A stretch of DNA of 6,023 nucleotides, taken from positions 1 through 6,023 of the forward strand of contig CALGNY010000157.1 in the NCBI GenBank assembly GCA_937958375.1, in the 5' to 3' direction. Shown here piece by piece: positions 1 through 6,020 of this stretch; the first letter of the stretch is position 1; every line of letters begins with the position of its first letter. Origin of the DNA: an uncultured Bacillaceae bacterium (lineage in GTDB: Bacteria; Bacillota; Bacilli; Bacillales; Alkalibacillaceae). Made by a program: the position numbers and the translations under genes. Below the pieces are notes generated by a model that saw only the letters and a program-made list of their open reading frames with translations, made no database searches and was not told the DNA's origin.

Positions 1-1225
1 GATAAATATTTTCACCACCTGAAATGATCATCTCTTTTTTCCGCCCGATGATATAAACAAATCCCTCTTCATCGCGACGTGCCAGGTCACCGGTTTTCAG
101 CCAGCCGTCGGTAATCGAGGTTTCGGTCTCCTCTTCATCATTCCAATAAAACTCAAACAAATGATTGCCACGAAGCCATAGTTCACCGACTTCACCCAGC
201 TCGACCGGTTCACCTTCTTCATCTGCAATCCGGATCTGATTGAACATCATCTCTTTTCCGACAGAGCCTTTTTTGAGCTTGGCAATTCGAGGGTCGATAT
301 AAAAATTATTCGGCCCCGCTTCGGTTAACCCATAGCCCTCTTTAAATTCGAGACCCTTTTCAATAAACCGCTCGTAAATCGTCAACGGACACGGAGCTCC
401 ACCAGACAGAAATACCTTCATTTGAGGAAAGTCGCTCTCTTGGAAAATTTCCGTCTGCGTGATCATGTGGTACATCGTCGGAATGAATAAAACGATGGAG
501 CATTGATAGTTCAATAGATTTCGTACCGCTTCGACCGGCTCAAACTTTGACTGTAAAACAACCGTTCCACCCGCGAGCAATACCGGAGTCGATAAGGCGT
601 TCAACCCACCCGAATGAAACATCGGAATCGCAGTCAATGTACAGTCTTCCTTCGTCAATCCCCAACTAATAATCGTATTCAGTCCGTTCCATAAAATCGA
701 CCGATGACTAAGCACCGCGCCCTTGGGTTTTCCGGTCGTTCCTCCGGTATAGACCATGGCAAGTGGATCGGTCTCGATTAAAGGGACTGCTTGAAGATCA
801 AATGACCGAGAAACGCTCAATTTTTCTATATAAATCGGACTGCCAATTTGTATCGTGTCATACGTGTCAACCATCCATGCGTGATCGTCTAGCATTTCGT
901 CGTGAATACCAACAAGCTTCGGTTCACAATCCTCCAACACGTACGTCAAATCCGATTCACTCAACCGCCAATTGAGCGGTACAAAGATCGCTCCGGTTTT
1001 CATACAGGCGAACAAAAAATCAAAATAACTCAAGTCATTCGGAGCAAGCAACGCGACCCGGTCTCCTTTTCCGATTCCTTTTTGAATAAAAAATCGACTC
1101 AACCGAGCTGCCCGATCATCGATTTCTTGATAGGTAAATGTCTCATCCGTCTCCGATAAAATCACCGCTGGATCGTTCGGATAAAGCCTTGCCCGCGAAG
1201 CAATCCAGTCCAGTTCCCTCAGCAT
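1..1225 (-). CDS. AMP-forming acyl-CoA synthetase (acyl-CoA ligase), 3' end cut by window edge
   Basis: This is an ANL-superfamily adenylating enzyme, expected to activate a carboxylic acid with ATP and load it on CoA in the cytoplasm. 408 residues are visible and the frame stays open to base 1. The phosphate-binding A3 motif YTGGTTGKPKGA lies at about residues 159-170. PMFHSGG at 201-207 carries the usual His, YGLTEAGP (A5) is at 298-305, WLKTGDL (A7, with the ribose-binding Asp) is at 375-381, and the hinge GRKKEMIISGGENIY is at 394-408. Roughly the last 90-100 residues, including the catalytic A10 lysine, lie beyond the edge. This is an edge effect, since no frameshift or stop is seen. The ATG at 1225 is chosen because AAGGAG sits 7 nt upstream and the N-terminus begins as in MenE/FadD-like ligases. 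It follows the dehydrogenase gene by 27 nt. The sequence does not reveal the acid used: fatty, branched-chain and aromatic acids are all possible, and an OleC-like beta-lactone synthetase is a less likely alternative. Confidence 0.93.
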   Translation of the reverse strand, partial: MLRELDWIASRARLYPNDPAVILSETDETFTYQEIDDRAARLSRFFIQKGIGKGDRVALLAPNDLSYFDFLFACMKTGAIFVPLNWRLSESDLTYVLEDCEPKLVGIHDEMLDDHAWMVDTYDTIQIGSPIYIEKLSVSRSFDLQAVPLIETDPLAMVYTGGTTGKPKGAVLSHRSILWNGLNTIISWGLTKEDCTLTAIPMFHSGGLNALSTPVLLAGGTVVLQSKFEPVEAVRNLLNYQCSIVLFIPTMYHMITQTEIFQESDFPQMKVFLSGGAPCPLTIYERFIEKGLEFKEGYGLTEAGPNNFYIDPRIAKLKKGSVGKEMMFNQIRIADEEGEPVELGEVGELWLRGNHLFEFYWNDEEETETSITDGWLKTGDLARRDEEGFVYIIGRKKEMIISGGENIY

Positions 1226-1232
1226 ATCACCA

Positions 1233-1238
1233 CTCCTT
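1233..1238 (-). promoter_or_regulatory. Shine-Dalgarno site of the acyl-CoA synthetase gene
   Basis: AAGGAG on the minus strand lies 7 nt before the ATG at 1225. It sits in the only real intergenic gap of the window (27 nt) and fixes the ligase start. No hairpin terminator is visible in this gap, so read-through from the dehydrogenase gene is expected. Confidence 0.8.
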
Positions 1239-1252
1239 CCTCAATCCCCTCG

Positions 1253-1993
1253 TTACATGATGATTCCACCGTCGACATGAAGCACATGTCCGTTCACATA
1301 ATCGGACTCGTCACTCGCCAAATACAGATAGGCGTTGGCAATATCGGTTGGTTGCCCGAGCCGCTTCATCGGCACTTGCTCCTTCAACCCGTCAATAATA
1401 TGATCTGGAACCGTCGTTACCATCGACGTTTCCGTAAATCCAGGCGCAACCGCATTGACGTTGATGTTTTTCCGCGCCAACTCCTTCGCCCATGTGTAGG
1501 TCATGCCAATCAATCCGGCTTTCGCTGCCGCATAGTTCGTCTGTCCGACATTTCCATAAACGCCCGAAACCGAAGACGTGTTAATCACCTTTCCTTTTCC
1601 GTTCTCGATTAGATGCGGCAAGACCGCTTGCGTACAATGAAAAACACCCGTCAGATTCACATCGATCACGCGTTGAAATTGTTCAACCGTCATTTTTGAA
1701 AGCATCGCATCTGCGGTAATCCCAGCATTATTGACTAAAATATCGATTTTTCCAAAATGGTTTTTTACCGTCTCGACCATCGCATCGACACTGCTACGAT
1801 CCGCGACATTGACCTGTACAAAAAGTGCATCAAAACCGCGTTCGCTTAATTCCTTCTCTCGCTTTTTCCCTTCGTCTTCGTTGAAATCCGTGATTGCGAC
1901 TTTCGCACCTTCTTTCGCAAAGCGCGTGGCGGCTTCAAATCCAATCCCACCGGCACTGCCTGTAATGATTGCTACTTTATCTTTCAATCGCAT
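1253..1993 (-). CDS. fabG: FabG-like short-chain dehydrogenase/reductase (3-oxoacyl reductase / 3-hydroxyacyl dehydrogenase)
   Basis: Classical SDR of 246 residues, the normal FabG length, expected to interconvert 3-oxoacyl and 3-hydroxyacyl thioesters. Counting from MRLKDKV, the Rossmann motif TGSAGGIG is at 11-18, NNAG at 88-91, the catalytic Asn in VNLTG is N113, and the Ser-Tyr-Lys set is S141, Y154 and K158 (NYAAAKAG). The PG motif follows at 184-185 and the C-terminal VDGG at 240-243. The Asp at the end of strand 2 (D36, AITDFN) and the lack of the Arg seen in the TGASRGIG motif of NADP-type FabG suggest NAD(H) preference. I prefer the ATG at 1993 because GGAGAGG lies 9 nt upstream and MRLKDKVAIITG is a typical FabG start. 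The in-frame ATG at 2002 (249 residues) has the same purine run directly abutting it and would overlap the hydrolase gene by 8 nt. The symbol is a family label: the operon setting argues against this being the housekeeping fatty-acid fabG. Confidence 0.93.
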   Translation of the reverse strand: MRLKDKVAIITGSAGGIGFEAATRFAKEGAKVAITDFNEDEGKKREKELSERGFDALFVQVNVADRSSVDAMVETVKNHFGKIDILVNNAGITADAMLSKMTVEQFQRVIDVNLTGVFHCTQAVLPHLIENGKGKVINTSSVSGVYGNVGQTNYAAAKAGLIGMTYTWAKELARKNINVNAVAPGFTETSMVTTVPDHIIDGLKEQVPMKRLGQPTDIANAYLYLASDESDYVNGHVLHVDGGIIM

Positions 1994-1994
1994 G

Positions 1995-2903
1995 TCAGTC
2001 ATCCTCTCCGTCAGCTAAAAAATCTTCAATCGTTTCAACAAGCGTATCCAGGTCATCAATCATCGGGGAATGCCCACAGCCCGTGAGCTCTTTGTACGTC
2101 ACATCCCCAGTCAGATCTTCCATGATTTCCTGAGCCATTTGCGGTACGACGACATAATCGAGATCGCCTTGCATCACTAACACCGGTACATCGATCTTGG
2201 CGACCTCATTCGTCCCCTCAACCAATCCATTATGTACCGGACTGATATTGAATTGATTGAGCGCATGGTAACACTCGGCAATATTGCGTTGCGTGAAAAT
2301 ATCGTCTAAATAGGCATCATATTTTTCAGGAGAGGGTTTCTTTTGCGTATAAATCGCTGTATCCCAAACCATTTTCATCGTTTTTTTATCTTGATTTTGT
2401 TGCGCCTGCTCCATCACTTGTGTTTTTCCCGGATCCTTTTTCACTTCTTCATACGTCTTCAAGCGTTGGTCAGGGGTCGGCATGCTACCGTCTGGAATCG
2501 TTGGATAAAACGGATAGCCACGAGTCGAACCCGAAGCAAGCAACAACAGTTTTTCACACGGGTTTTCTACATTGGCACAGTACTGCATCGCGACCGTGCC
2601 ACCCATCGACCAGCCAAGGATCGCATACGGTTGGATGCCCAACTGTTCGATGAATTGCTCGATCGTCACCGCAAAATCATTGATCGCATCAATTGGCTTG
2701 TTGTAGCTCGAACCGCCAAAACCTGGCAGATCTGGTGCGATCAAATGAAAATCTGAATCGAGCGACTCGAACAACAGGTCCCAATGCTTCGATGAGACCA
2801 TGTTGCCATGAATCAACAACAACACCTTTCCGCTACCCTCACGTTCCCGGTAAGCAATCCGTTCACCATTTGGTATCTCAATCGTTTGCAATGAATCAAT
2901 CAT
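1995..2903 (-). CDS. alpha/beta hydrolase (Ser-Asp-His; esterase/thioesterase/C-C hydrolase type)
   Basis: A 302-residue soluble alpha/beta-hydrolase-fold protein with no signal peptide, so cytoplasmic. The oxyanion-hole HGN is at 32-34, and PDLPGFGGS at 57-65 follows strand 4. The nucleophile elbow GWSMGG is at 97-102 with Ser99, the acid is most likely D249 in GDLDYVV, and the base is H278 in GCGHSPM. A helical cap of about 100 residues (about 127-225) precedes the last strands. The class includes esterases, thioesterases and C-C bond hydrolases, and the motifs do not separate them. Next to a KAS III-like enzyme and an acyl-CoA ligase, hydrolysis of an acyl thioester, lactone or beta-keto product is a reasonable inference. 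Its nucleophile is Ser, unlike the Asp of haloalkane dehalogenases and OleB. The start overlaps the stop of the upstream synthase by 8 nt, and AGGAGG lies 11 nt upstream. The C-terminus is acidic (EDFLADGEDD). Confidence 0.92.
   Translation of the reverse strand: MIDSLQTIEIPNGERIAYREREGSGKVLLLIHGNMVSSKHWDLLFESLDSDFHLIAPDLPGFGGSSYNKPIDAINDFAVTIEQFIEQLGIQPYAILGWSMGGTVAMQYCANVENPCEKLLLLASGSTRGYPFYPTIPDGSMPTPDQRLKTYEEVKKDPGKTQVMEQAQQNQDKKTMKMVWDTAIYTQKKPSPEKYDAYLDDIFTQRNIAECYHALNQFNISPVHNGLVEGTNEVAKIDVPVLVMQGDLDYVVVPQMAQEIMEDLTGDVTYKELTGCGHSPMIDDLDTLVETIEDFLADGEDD
2003..2009 (-). promoter_or_regulatory. Shine-Dalgarno site that decides the dehydrogenase start
   Basis: GGAGAGG on the minus strand lies inside the last codons of the hydrolase gene. 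It is 9 nt from the ATG at 1993 but touches the ATG at 2002, so it supports the shorter dehydrogenase. Confidence 0.6.
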
Positions 2904-3927
2904 TTTTCAAAACGCCTCCTCTTCCCCATTCAATCACGGTCGCTCCCCACGCATAACCGATTCCTGCGCTGACGAAAACGACCAGATCACCTTCTTTTAC
3001 TTTACCTTGTTGACGTGCAAGCTCCAAGGAAAGGATTTGATCCATTTGCCCGATATGTCCGTAGTCCTCCAAATAAATCGATTGCTCAGAAGACAAGCCA
3101 AGTTCCTGAAGGACATAATCGTGCGCGGATTTTTTCATATGCAAAATCGCCAGATAATCGATGTCTTTTGCCGTATAGCCTGATTTCTCGAGTGCCCGAT
3201 GAATGACTTCCAAAAAATTCGCCATCGATTTTTCTTCCAACCGTTGTTTCATTCCTTCCGAGTCATGGACATCGAGTTGATAGAGGCCTTGATCCAGCAC
3301 TTCAGCGGACATCGGTTGTTTCGTTCCGCCACCGACGACCATCACATCTTCAGAAAACGACCCATCCGTCATCAAATGGCTTCCATGAATCAAGTTTTCA
3401 TCAGCGTCTCTTTGTAAAATCATCGCCGCACCACCCGCACCGAGATTGTACATAAACCGTGTGCGCGGATTATCATAGTGAATAAAATCGACGTTTCGAT
3501 AGCCACCTGCCAAAAGCGCCGTCTGGATCGACGGGTCGGCGGTCATCATGTCTTTGACAACTTTCATCGCCATGATTGTTGTGCCGCAACGCAAGGCGAC
3601 ATCGAACCCCCAAGCATTCGTGCAACCCAGGTCCTGCTGCATTTTAATGCTTGCCGTCCACAATAAATATTCCTTATGTTCCTCACCGATGTAGACGATT
3701 AAGTCGATATCTCCGGGCTTCACATCGCAGGCTTCAAATGCTTTTTCGGCTGCCCGGACGCCCATCGCCACCGTATGATCATCAGGACCAGGAATCGGTT
3801 TTTCCCGGATGCCCATTTTTTCGCGGACGACCTCAACCGGCACACCCGAACGCTTGGCAATTTCCTCACCCGTCATCCGTTCATCTGGAAGATAGACACC
3901 CGTTGAAACGATGCCGACATTAGTCAA
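2896..3927 (-). CDS. 3-oxoacyl-ACP synthase III-like (thiolase-fold) enzyme with Cys-His-His active site
   Basis: A 343-residue thiolase-superfamily protein resembling FabH along its whole length. The N-terminal strand VGIVSTGVYLPDE matches the FabH start. The nucleophile is C114 in FDVALRC. The active-site His is most likely H263 in LAILHMKK. The final motif VFVSAGIGYAWGATVIEW (about 317-334) corresponds to the FabH glycine-rich C-terminal stretch. Around residues 286-313 an ungapped match to E. coli FabH can be made by eye, and it puts His291 (EDYGHIG) where FabH has its oxyanion-hole Asn (GNTS). The family makes C-C bonds from acyl-CoA and malonyl-ACP or a second acyl-CoA, but some members transfer acyl groups to O or N. 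This is unlikely to be housekeeping FabH because of the motif change and the operon setting. The start is TTG: an in-frame TGA immediately precedes it, and the first in-frame ATG (residue 18) would delete the first strand. It overlaps the small upstream gene by 8 nt. Confidence 0.9.
   Translation of the reverse strand: MTNVGIVSTGVYLPDERMTGEEIAKRSGVPVEVVREKMGIREKPIPGPDDHTVAMGVRAAEKAFEACDVKPGDIDLIVYIGEEHKEYLLWTASIKMQQDLGCTNAWGFDVALRCGTTIMAMKVVKDMMTADPSIQTALLAGGYRNVDFIHYDNPRTRFMYNLGAGGAAMILQRDADENLIHGSHLMTDGSFSEDVMVVGGGTKQPMSAEVLDQGLYQLDVHDSEGMKQRLEEKSMANFLEVIHRALEKSGYTAKDIDYLAILHMKKSAHDYVLQELGLSSEQSIYLEDYGHIGQMDQILSLELARQQGKVKEGDLVVFVSAGIGYAWGATVIEWGRGGVLKND
2915..2920 (-). promoter_or_regulatory. 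Shine-Dalgarno site of the hydrolase gene
   Basis: AGGAGG on the minus strand lies 11 nt before the ATG at 2903, within the coding end of the synthase gene. It suggests independent ribosome binding in addition to coupling through the overlap. Confidence 0.7.
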
Positions 3928-4114
3928 TCACCTCACCCCGCTTTACTGGTGACCCTTCAATCGCTTCCCGAATAAACGAAAGCGCATCATCTAGATGATC
4001 AAAAAACGTTTCTTCTTCGTTTTGTACATTGGTCACTTTGATTTTGACGACATTAGCTGTGCCACTGCCTTGTTCCTGGTAGCGAATGACATACGATTGA
4101 ATCGTTGAACTCAT
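3920..4114 (-). CDS. small uncharacterised protein, 64 residues
   Basis: I do not recognise this protein. It begins MSSTIQSYVIRYQEQ and ends KRGEVID. The pattern suggests two beta strands (about 6-12 and 21-30, VVKIKVTNV), then an acidic loop (NEEETFFDH), then an amphipathic helix (about 40-53, LDDALSFIREAIEG), that is, a beta-beta-alpha unit. There is no signal peptide, membrane segment, Cys pair or metal motif. It is very likely real. It starts 2 nt after the livM stop, has a purine-rich GAGGGGG upstream, and its stop overlaps the next gene's start by 8 nt, so its frame is locked into the operon. The same frame is open upstream to 4291, but that part lies inside livM and has no case as a start. 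An accessory or regulatory role for the neighbouring enzymes or transporter is only a guess. Confidence 0.75.
   Translation of the reverse strand: MSSTIQSYVIRYQEQGSGTANVVKIKVTNVQNEEETFFDHLDDALSFIREAIEGSPVKRGEVID
3928..3941 (-). promoter_or_regulatory. ribosome-binding region before the TTG start of the synthase gene
   Basis: On the minus strand GCGGGG (3936-3941) is 8 nt from the TTG at 3927. A second anti-SD-like match, GAGGTGA (3928-3934), directly abuts the start and is too close for a normal site. With the TTG codon and the overlap with the upstream stop, this suggests modest, coupled initiation. Confidence 0.45.
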
Positions 4115-4116
4115 CG

Positions 4117-5151
4117 TTATGCCCCCTCTTTCTGCACAGCTTTTTCTTCTTGTTTCGCTTTGGATTGCTGTTGATTCGCCTTCCGTGCTGCATATTTCTT
4201 TTGGATCGTACCGACAATGCCATTCGGGAAGAAAATCACGGCTAAAATGAATACCGTCCCGAATAAAATCGTCCATCGTTGGAAAATCCAATGCACATCT
4301 GCCAAATCGGATAAGAAGTGATGCGCAAAATTAATGATGGCCGCTCCGATAATTGGTCCAAGCAATGTTCCGACACCACCGATAATCGTCATCATCAGCG
4401 CATCCAATGTGACTTGGATATCAAACACGCTCGTGTCGACAAACCGGATCGTCAGGGAATACAAAACCCCTGCAAGACTTGCGACCATTCCAGAAATGAC
4501 ACTGATCAACACTTTGTACGGCATGATCCGGTACCCAAGCGATTCGACGCGTTGGTCATTTTCACGAATCCCGACGAGCACCCGACCAAGTGGCGATTCA
4601 GTAATCCGCTTCATCCCAAAGAACAACAACACCATCGACAATAAACAGAACAAATAAATCACGAGATTGCGATGATCCTGCAACACACCAGGCAGTTCAG
4701 GAATCCGGAACGTAAATCCATCATTCCCACCCGTAACCGAGCGCCACCGTTCAGCGACGTATAAAAACATTCCAGCCAATGCGAGCGTCAACATCGCATA
4801 ATAATGACTCTTCAATTTCAACGTCAGCATACCTGCCAAAAACGATATGAACCCACCGATCACGACCGCAACCAGCGTCCCGAGCAGAAAACTCGCAAAG
4901 GTCGCATCCATCCGGTCCATCACAATCGCGACACTATATGCCCCTGTACCGAAAAACATCGCATGCCCAAACGAAACAATCCCCGTATAGCCCAGCAATA
5001 AGTCATAACTCATCGCAAAAATCGCAAAGACGAAGATCTGCATCATCAAAAACATGAACCAGCGTGAATCATTGATGAACGGCAGAAACGCCAAGGCAAT
5101 CGCGACCAGAATATAAACTCGAGTGGATGTTTGCATTTTTTTCAAGATCAT
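4117..5151 (-). CDS. livM: LivM-type branched-chain amino acid ABC transporter permease
   Basis: A 344-residue inner-membrane permease subunit of the HAAT (hydrophobic amino acid uptake) ABC family. Hydrophobic segments are seen at about 12-26, 31-48, 60-78, 86-110, 117-132, 163-180, 213-233, 250-275 and 293-310. Family marks are the segment LLLGYTGIVSFGHAMFFGTGAY (about 51-72, given here by its key G and H residues), the coupling (EAA-like) loop SPLGRVLVGIRENDQRVESLG (about 186-206) that contacts the ATPase, and GGVGTLLGPIIGA (258-270). The last 28 or so residues form a charged Lys/Gln/Glu/Ala-rich cytoplasmic tail that is longer than the membrane core needs. Its ATG overlaps the livH stop as ATGA, and a weak GGGGTG is 8 nt upstream. 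An alternative ATG at codon 6 has no ribosome site. The substrate could be an amino acid, a short-chain or aromatic carboxylate, or urea/amide. The downstream ligase favours a carboxylate. Confidence 0.93.
   Translation of the reverse strand: MILKKMQTSTRVYILVAIALAFLPFINDSRWFMFLMMQIFVFAIFAMSYDLLLGYTGIVSFGHAMFFGTGAYSVAIVMDRMDATFASFLLGTLVAVVIGGFISFLAGMLTLKLKSHYYAMLTLALAGMFLYVAERWRSVTGGNDGFTFRIPELPGVLQDHRNLVIYLFCLLSMVLLFFGMKRITESPLGRVLVGIRENDQRVESLGYRIMPYKVLISVISGMVASLAGVLYSLTIRFVDTSVFDIQVTLDALMMTIIGGVGTLLGPIIGAAIINFAHHFLSDLADVHWIFQRWTILFGTVFILAVIFFPNGIVGTIQKKYAARKANQQQSKAKQEEKAVQKEGA
4122..4128 (-). promoter_or_regulatory. Shine-Dalgarno-like site of the small gene
   Basis: GAGGGGG on the minus strand ends 7 nt before the ATG at 4114 and lies in the last codons of livM. 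It supports that ATG over the longer in-frame extension. Confidence 0.55.
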
Positions 5152-6020
5152 TTGTTGGACACCCCACTCACATTAAATAATCCTTGAGGACGGAACAATA
5201 AGACGAGTAACATAATCAACATCGTCACGACCATCGAAAGAATCGGCATGTAATACGCGGTAAACGTATTGGCAAGTCCAACGAGAAGGGCCGCGAACAA
5301 TGAACCAGGAATACTACCCATTCCACCGATAATGACAACGATGAACGCATAAATCCCAAATTCCATCCCGAGCTCGGCATAAATCGCACCCGCACTAGGT
5401 GCAAATAGCGCACCCGCTAAAGCCGCCAATGCCGAACCGACCATAAAGACGAGAATGAATACCGACTTGATGTTGATCCCAAGCGCTTGAATCATCTCCT
5501 TATTCATGACACCTGCCCGGACGATTAACCCAATCTTTGAATATTTCAGTGTGAAATACATGATGCAGAAGATGAGTGCACCGACTAAAATGATGAAGAG
5601 TCGGTATTTGATGATTGTCACATCGCCGATCAGCCAACTCCCTTTCAAATACTCAGGCACAGGTGCCGGCAACACATTCGGTCCGAAAACGACTTTGATC
5701 AATTCCGATAGCACGAGCATCAAGCCGAGGGTGATCAAAATTTGTTGGATATGGTTTCCATAGACGGGCCGGATAATGAAGACTTCCGTCAAGAGACCTA
5801 ACACAAGACCCGTGATGACTGCACAGATGACACCGATCCAAAAGCTTCCGGTCAACCCAAAGAAGAACACGCCACTATACGCACCCCATACGAACAAACC
5901 ACCATGAGCAAAGTTCAACACACTCATCAGACCAAATATCAACGTCAGTCCGGAGGCAATCAGGAAAATCAACATACCTGTTGCGATTCCATTGATCGAT
6001 AAATTAATAATGAGTTCCAT
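5148..6020 (-). CDS. livH: LivH-type branched-chain amino acid ABC transporter permease
   Basis: A 290-residue inner-membrane permease subunit, a normal length for LivH, which pairs with LivM. The N-terminal signature GLTLIFGLMSVLNFAHGG is at about 24-41. The coupling loop SKIGLIVRAGVMNKEMIQALGI is at about 161-182, and IIGGMGSIPGSLFAALLVG is at 230-248, followed by a final membrane segment and the typical end LLFRPQGLF (about 274-282). About eight hydrophobic segments are visible. The ATG at 6020 gives MELIINLSINGIATG, a standard LivH start, so the gene is complete although its ribosome site lies outside the window. The three bases before it read TGA, which may be the stop of an upstream gene abutting it. 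ATP-binding subunits (LivG, LivF) and a periplasmic or lipoprotein binding protein must be encoded elsewhere, probably just upstream or downstream. Confidence 0.94.
   Translation of the reverse strand: MELIINLSINGIATGMLIFLIASGLTLIFGLMSVLNFAHGGLFVWGAYSGVFFFGLTGSFWIGVICAVITGLVLGLLTEVFIIRPVYGNHIQQILITLGLMLVLSELIKVVFGPNVLPAPVPEYLKGSWLIGDVTIIKYRLFIILVGALIFCIMYFTLKYSKIGLIVRAGVMNKEMIQALGINIKSVFILVFMVGSALAALAGALFAPSAGAIYAELGMEFGIYAFIVVIIGGMGSIPGSLFAALLVGLANTFTAYYMPILSMVVTMLIMLLVLLFRPQGLFNVSGVSNK
5160..5165 (-). promoter_or_regulatory. weak Shine-Dalgarno site of livM
   Basis: GGGGTG on the minus strand is 8 nt before the ATG at 5151, inside the end of livH. It is weak, and the ATGA stop-start overlap suggests that translational coupling sets the level. 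Confidence 0.4.

Noticed and set aside
763..1159. Two overlapping plus-strand open frames
   Set aside because: They are shadows of the acyl-CoA synthetase gene, which is open on the minus strand from 1225 to the window edge.
1..1225. Acyl-CoA synthetase as a truncated pseudogene
   Set aside because: The missing C-terminal domain is explained by the window edge: the frame is open through the hinge motif to base 1.
1226..1252. Possible terminator or promoter between the dehydrogenase and ligase genes
   Set aside because: The 27-nt gap has no inverted repeat with a T run and no -35/-10 pair. It is filled by the ribosome-binding site.
1277..1612. 111-codon open frame on the plus strand
   Set aside because: It is antisense to the dehydrogenase gene, which has all catalytic residues. 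This looks like a codon-usage shadow.
2343..2756. 137-codon open frame on the plus strand
   Set aside because: It lies wholly antisense to the hydrolase gene, whose motifs are intact. Its translation is low-complexity Arg/His/Ile text with no family features, and no ribosome site was found.
1..3927. Canonical oleABCD operon
   Set aside because: The hydrolase has a Ser nucleophile and the SDR is short and classical, so both differ from OleB and OleD. Kept only as a parallel in the findings.
3920..4291. 123-residue version of the small minus-strand gene
   Set aside because: The first 59 codons lie inside livM in another frame and have no ribosome site. The ATG at 4114 follows the livM stop and has a purine-rich site.
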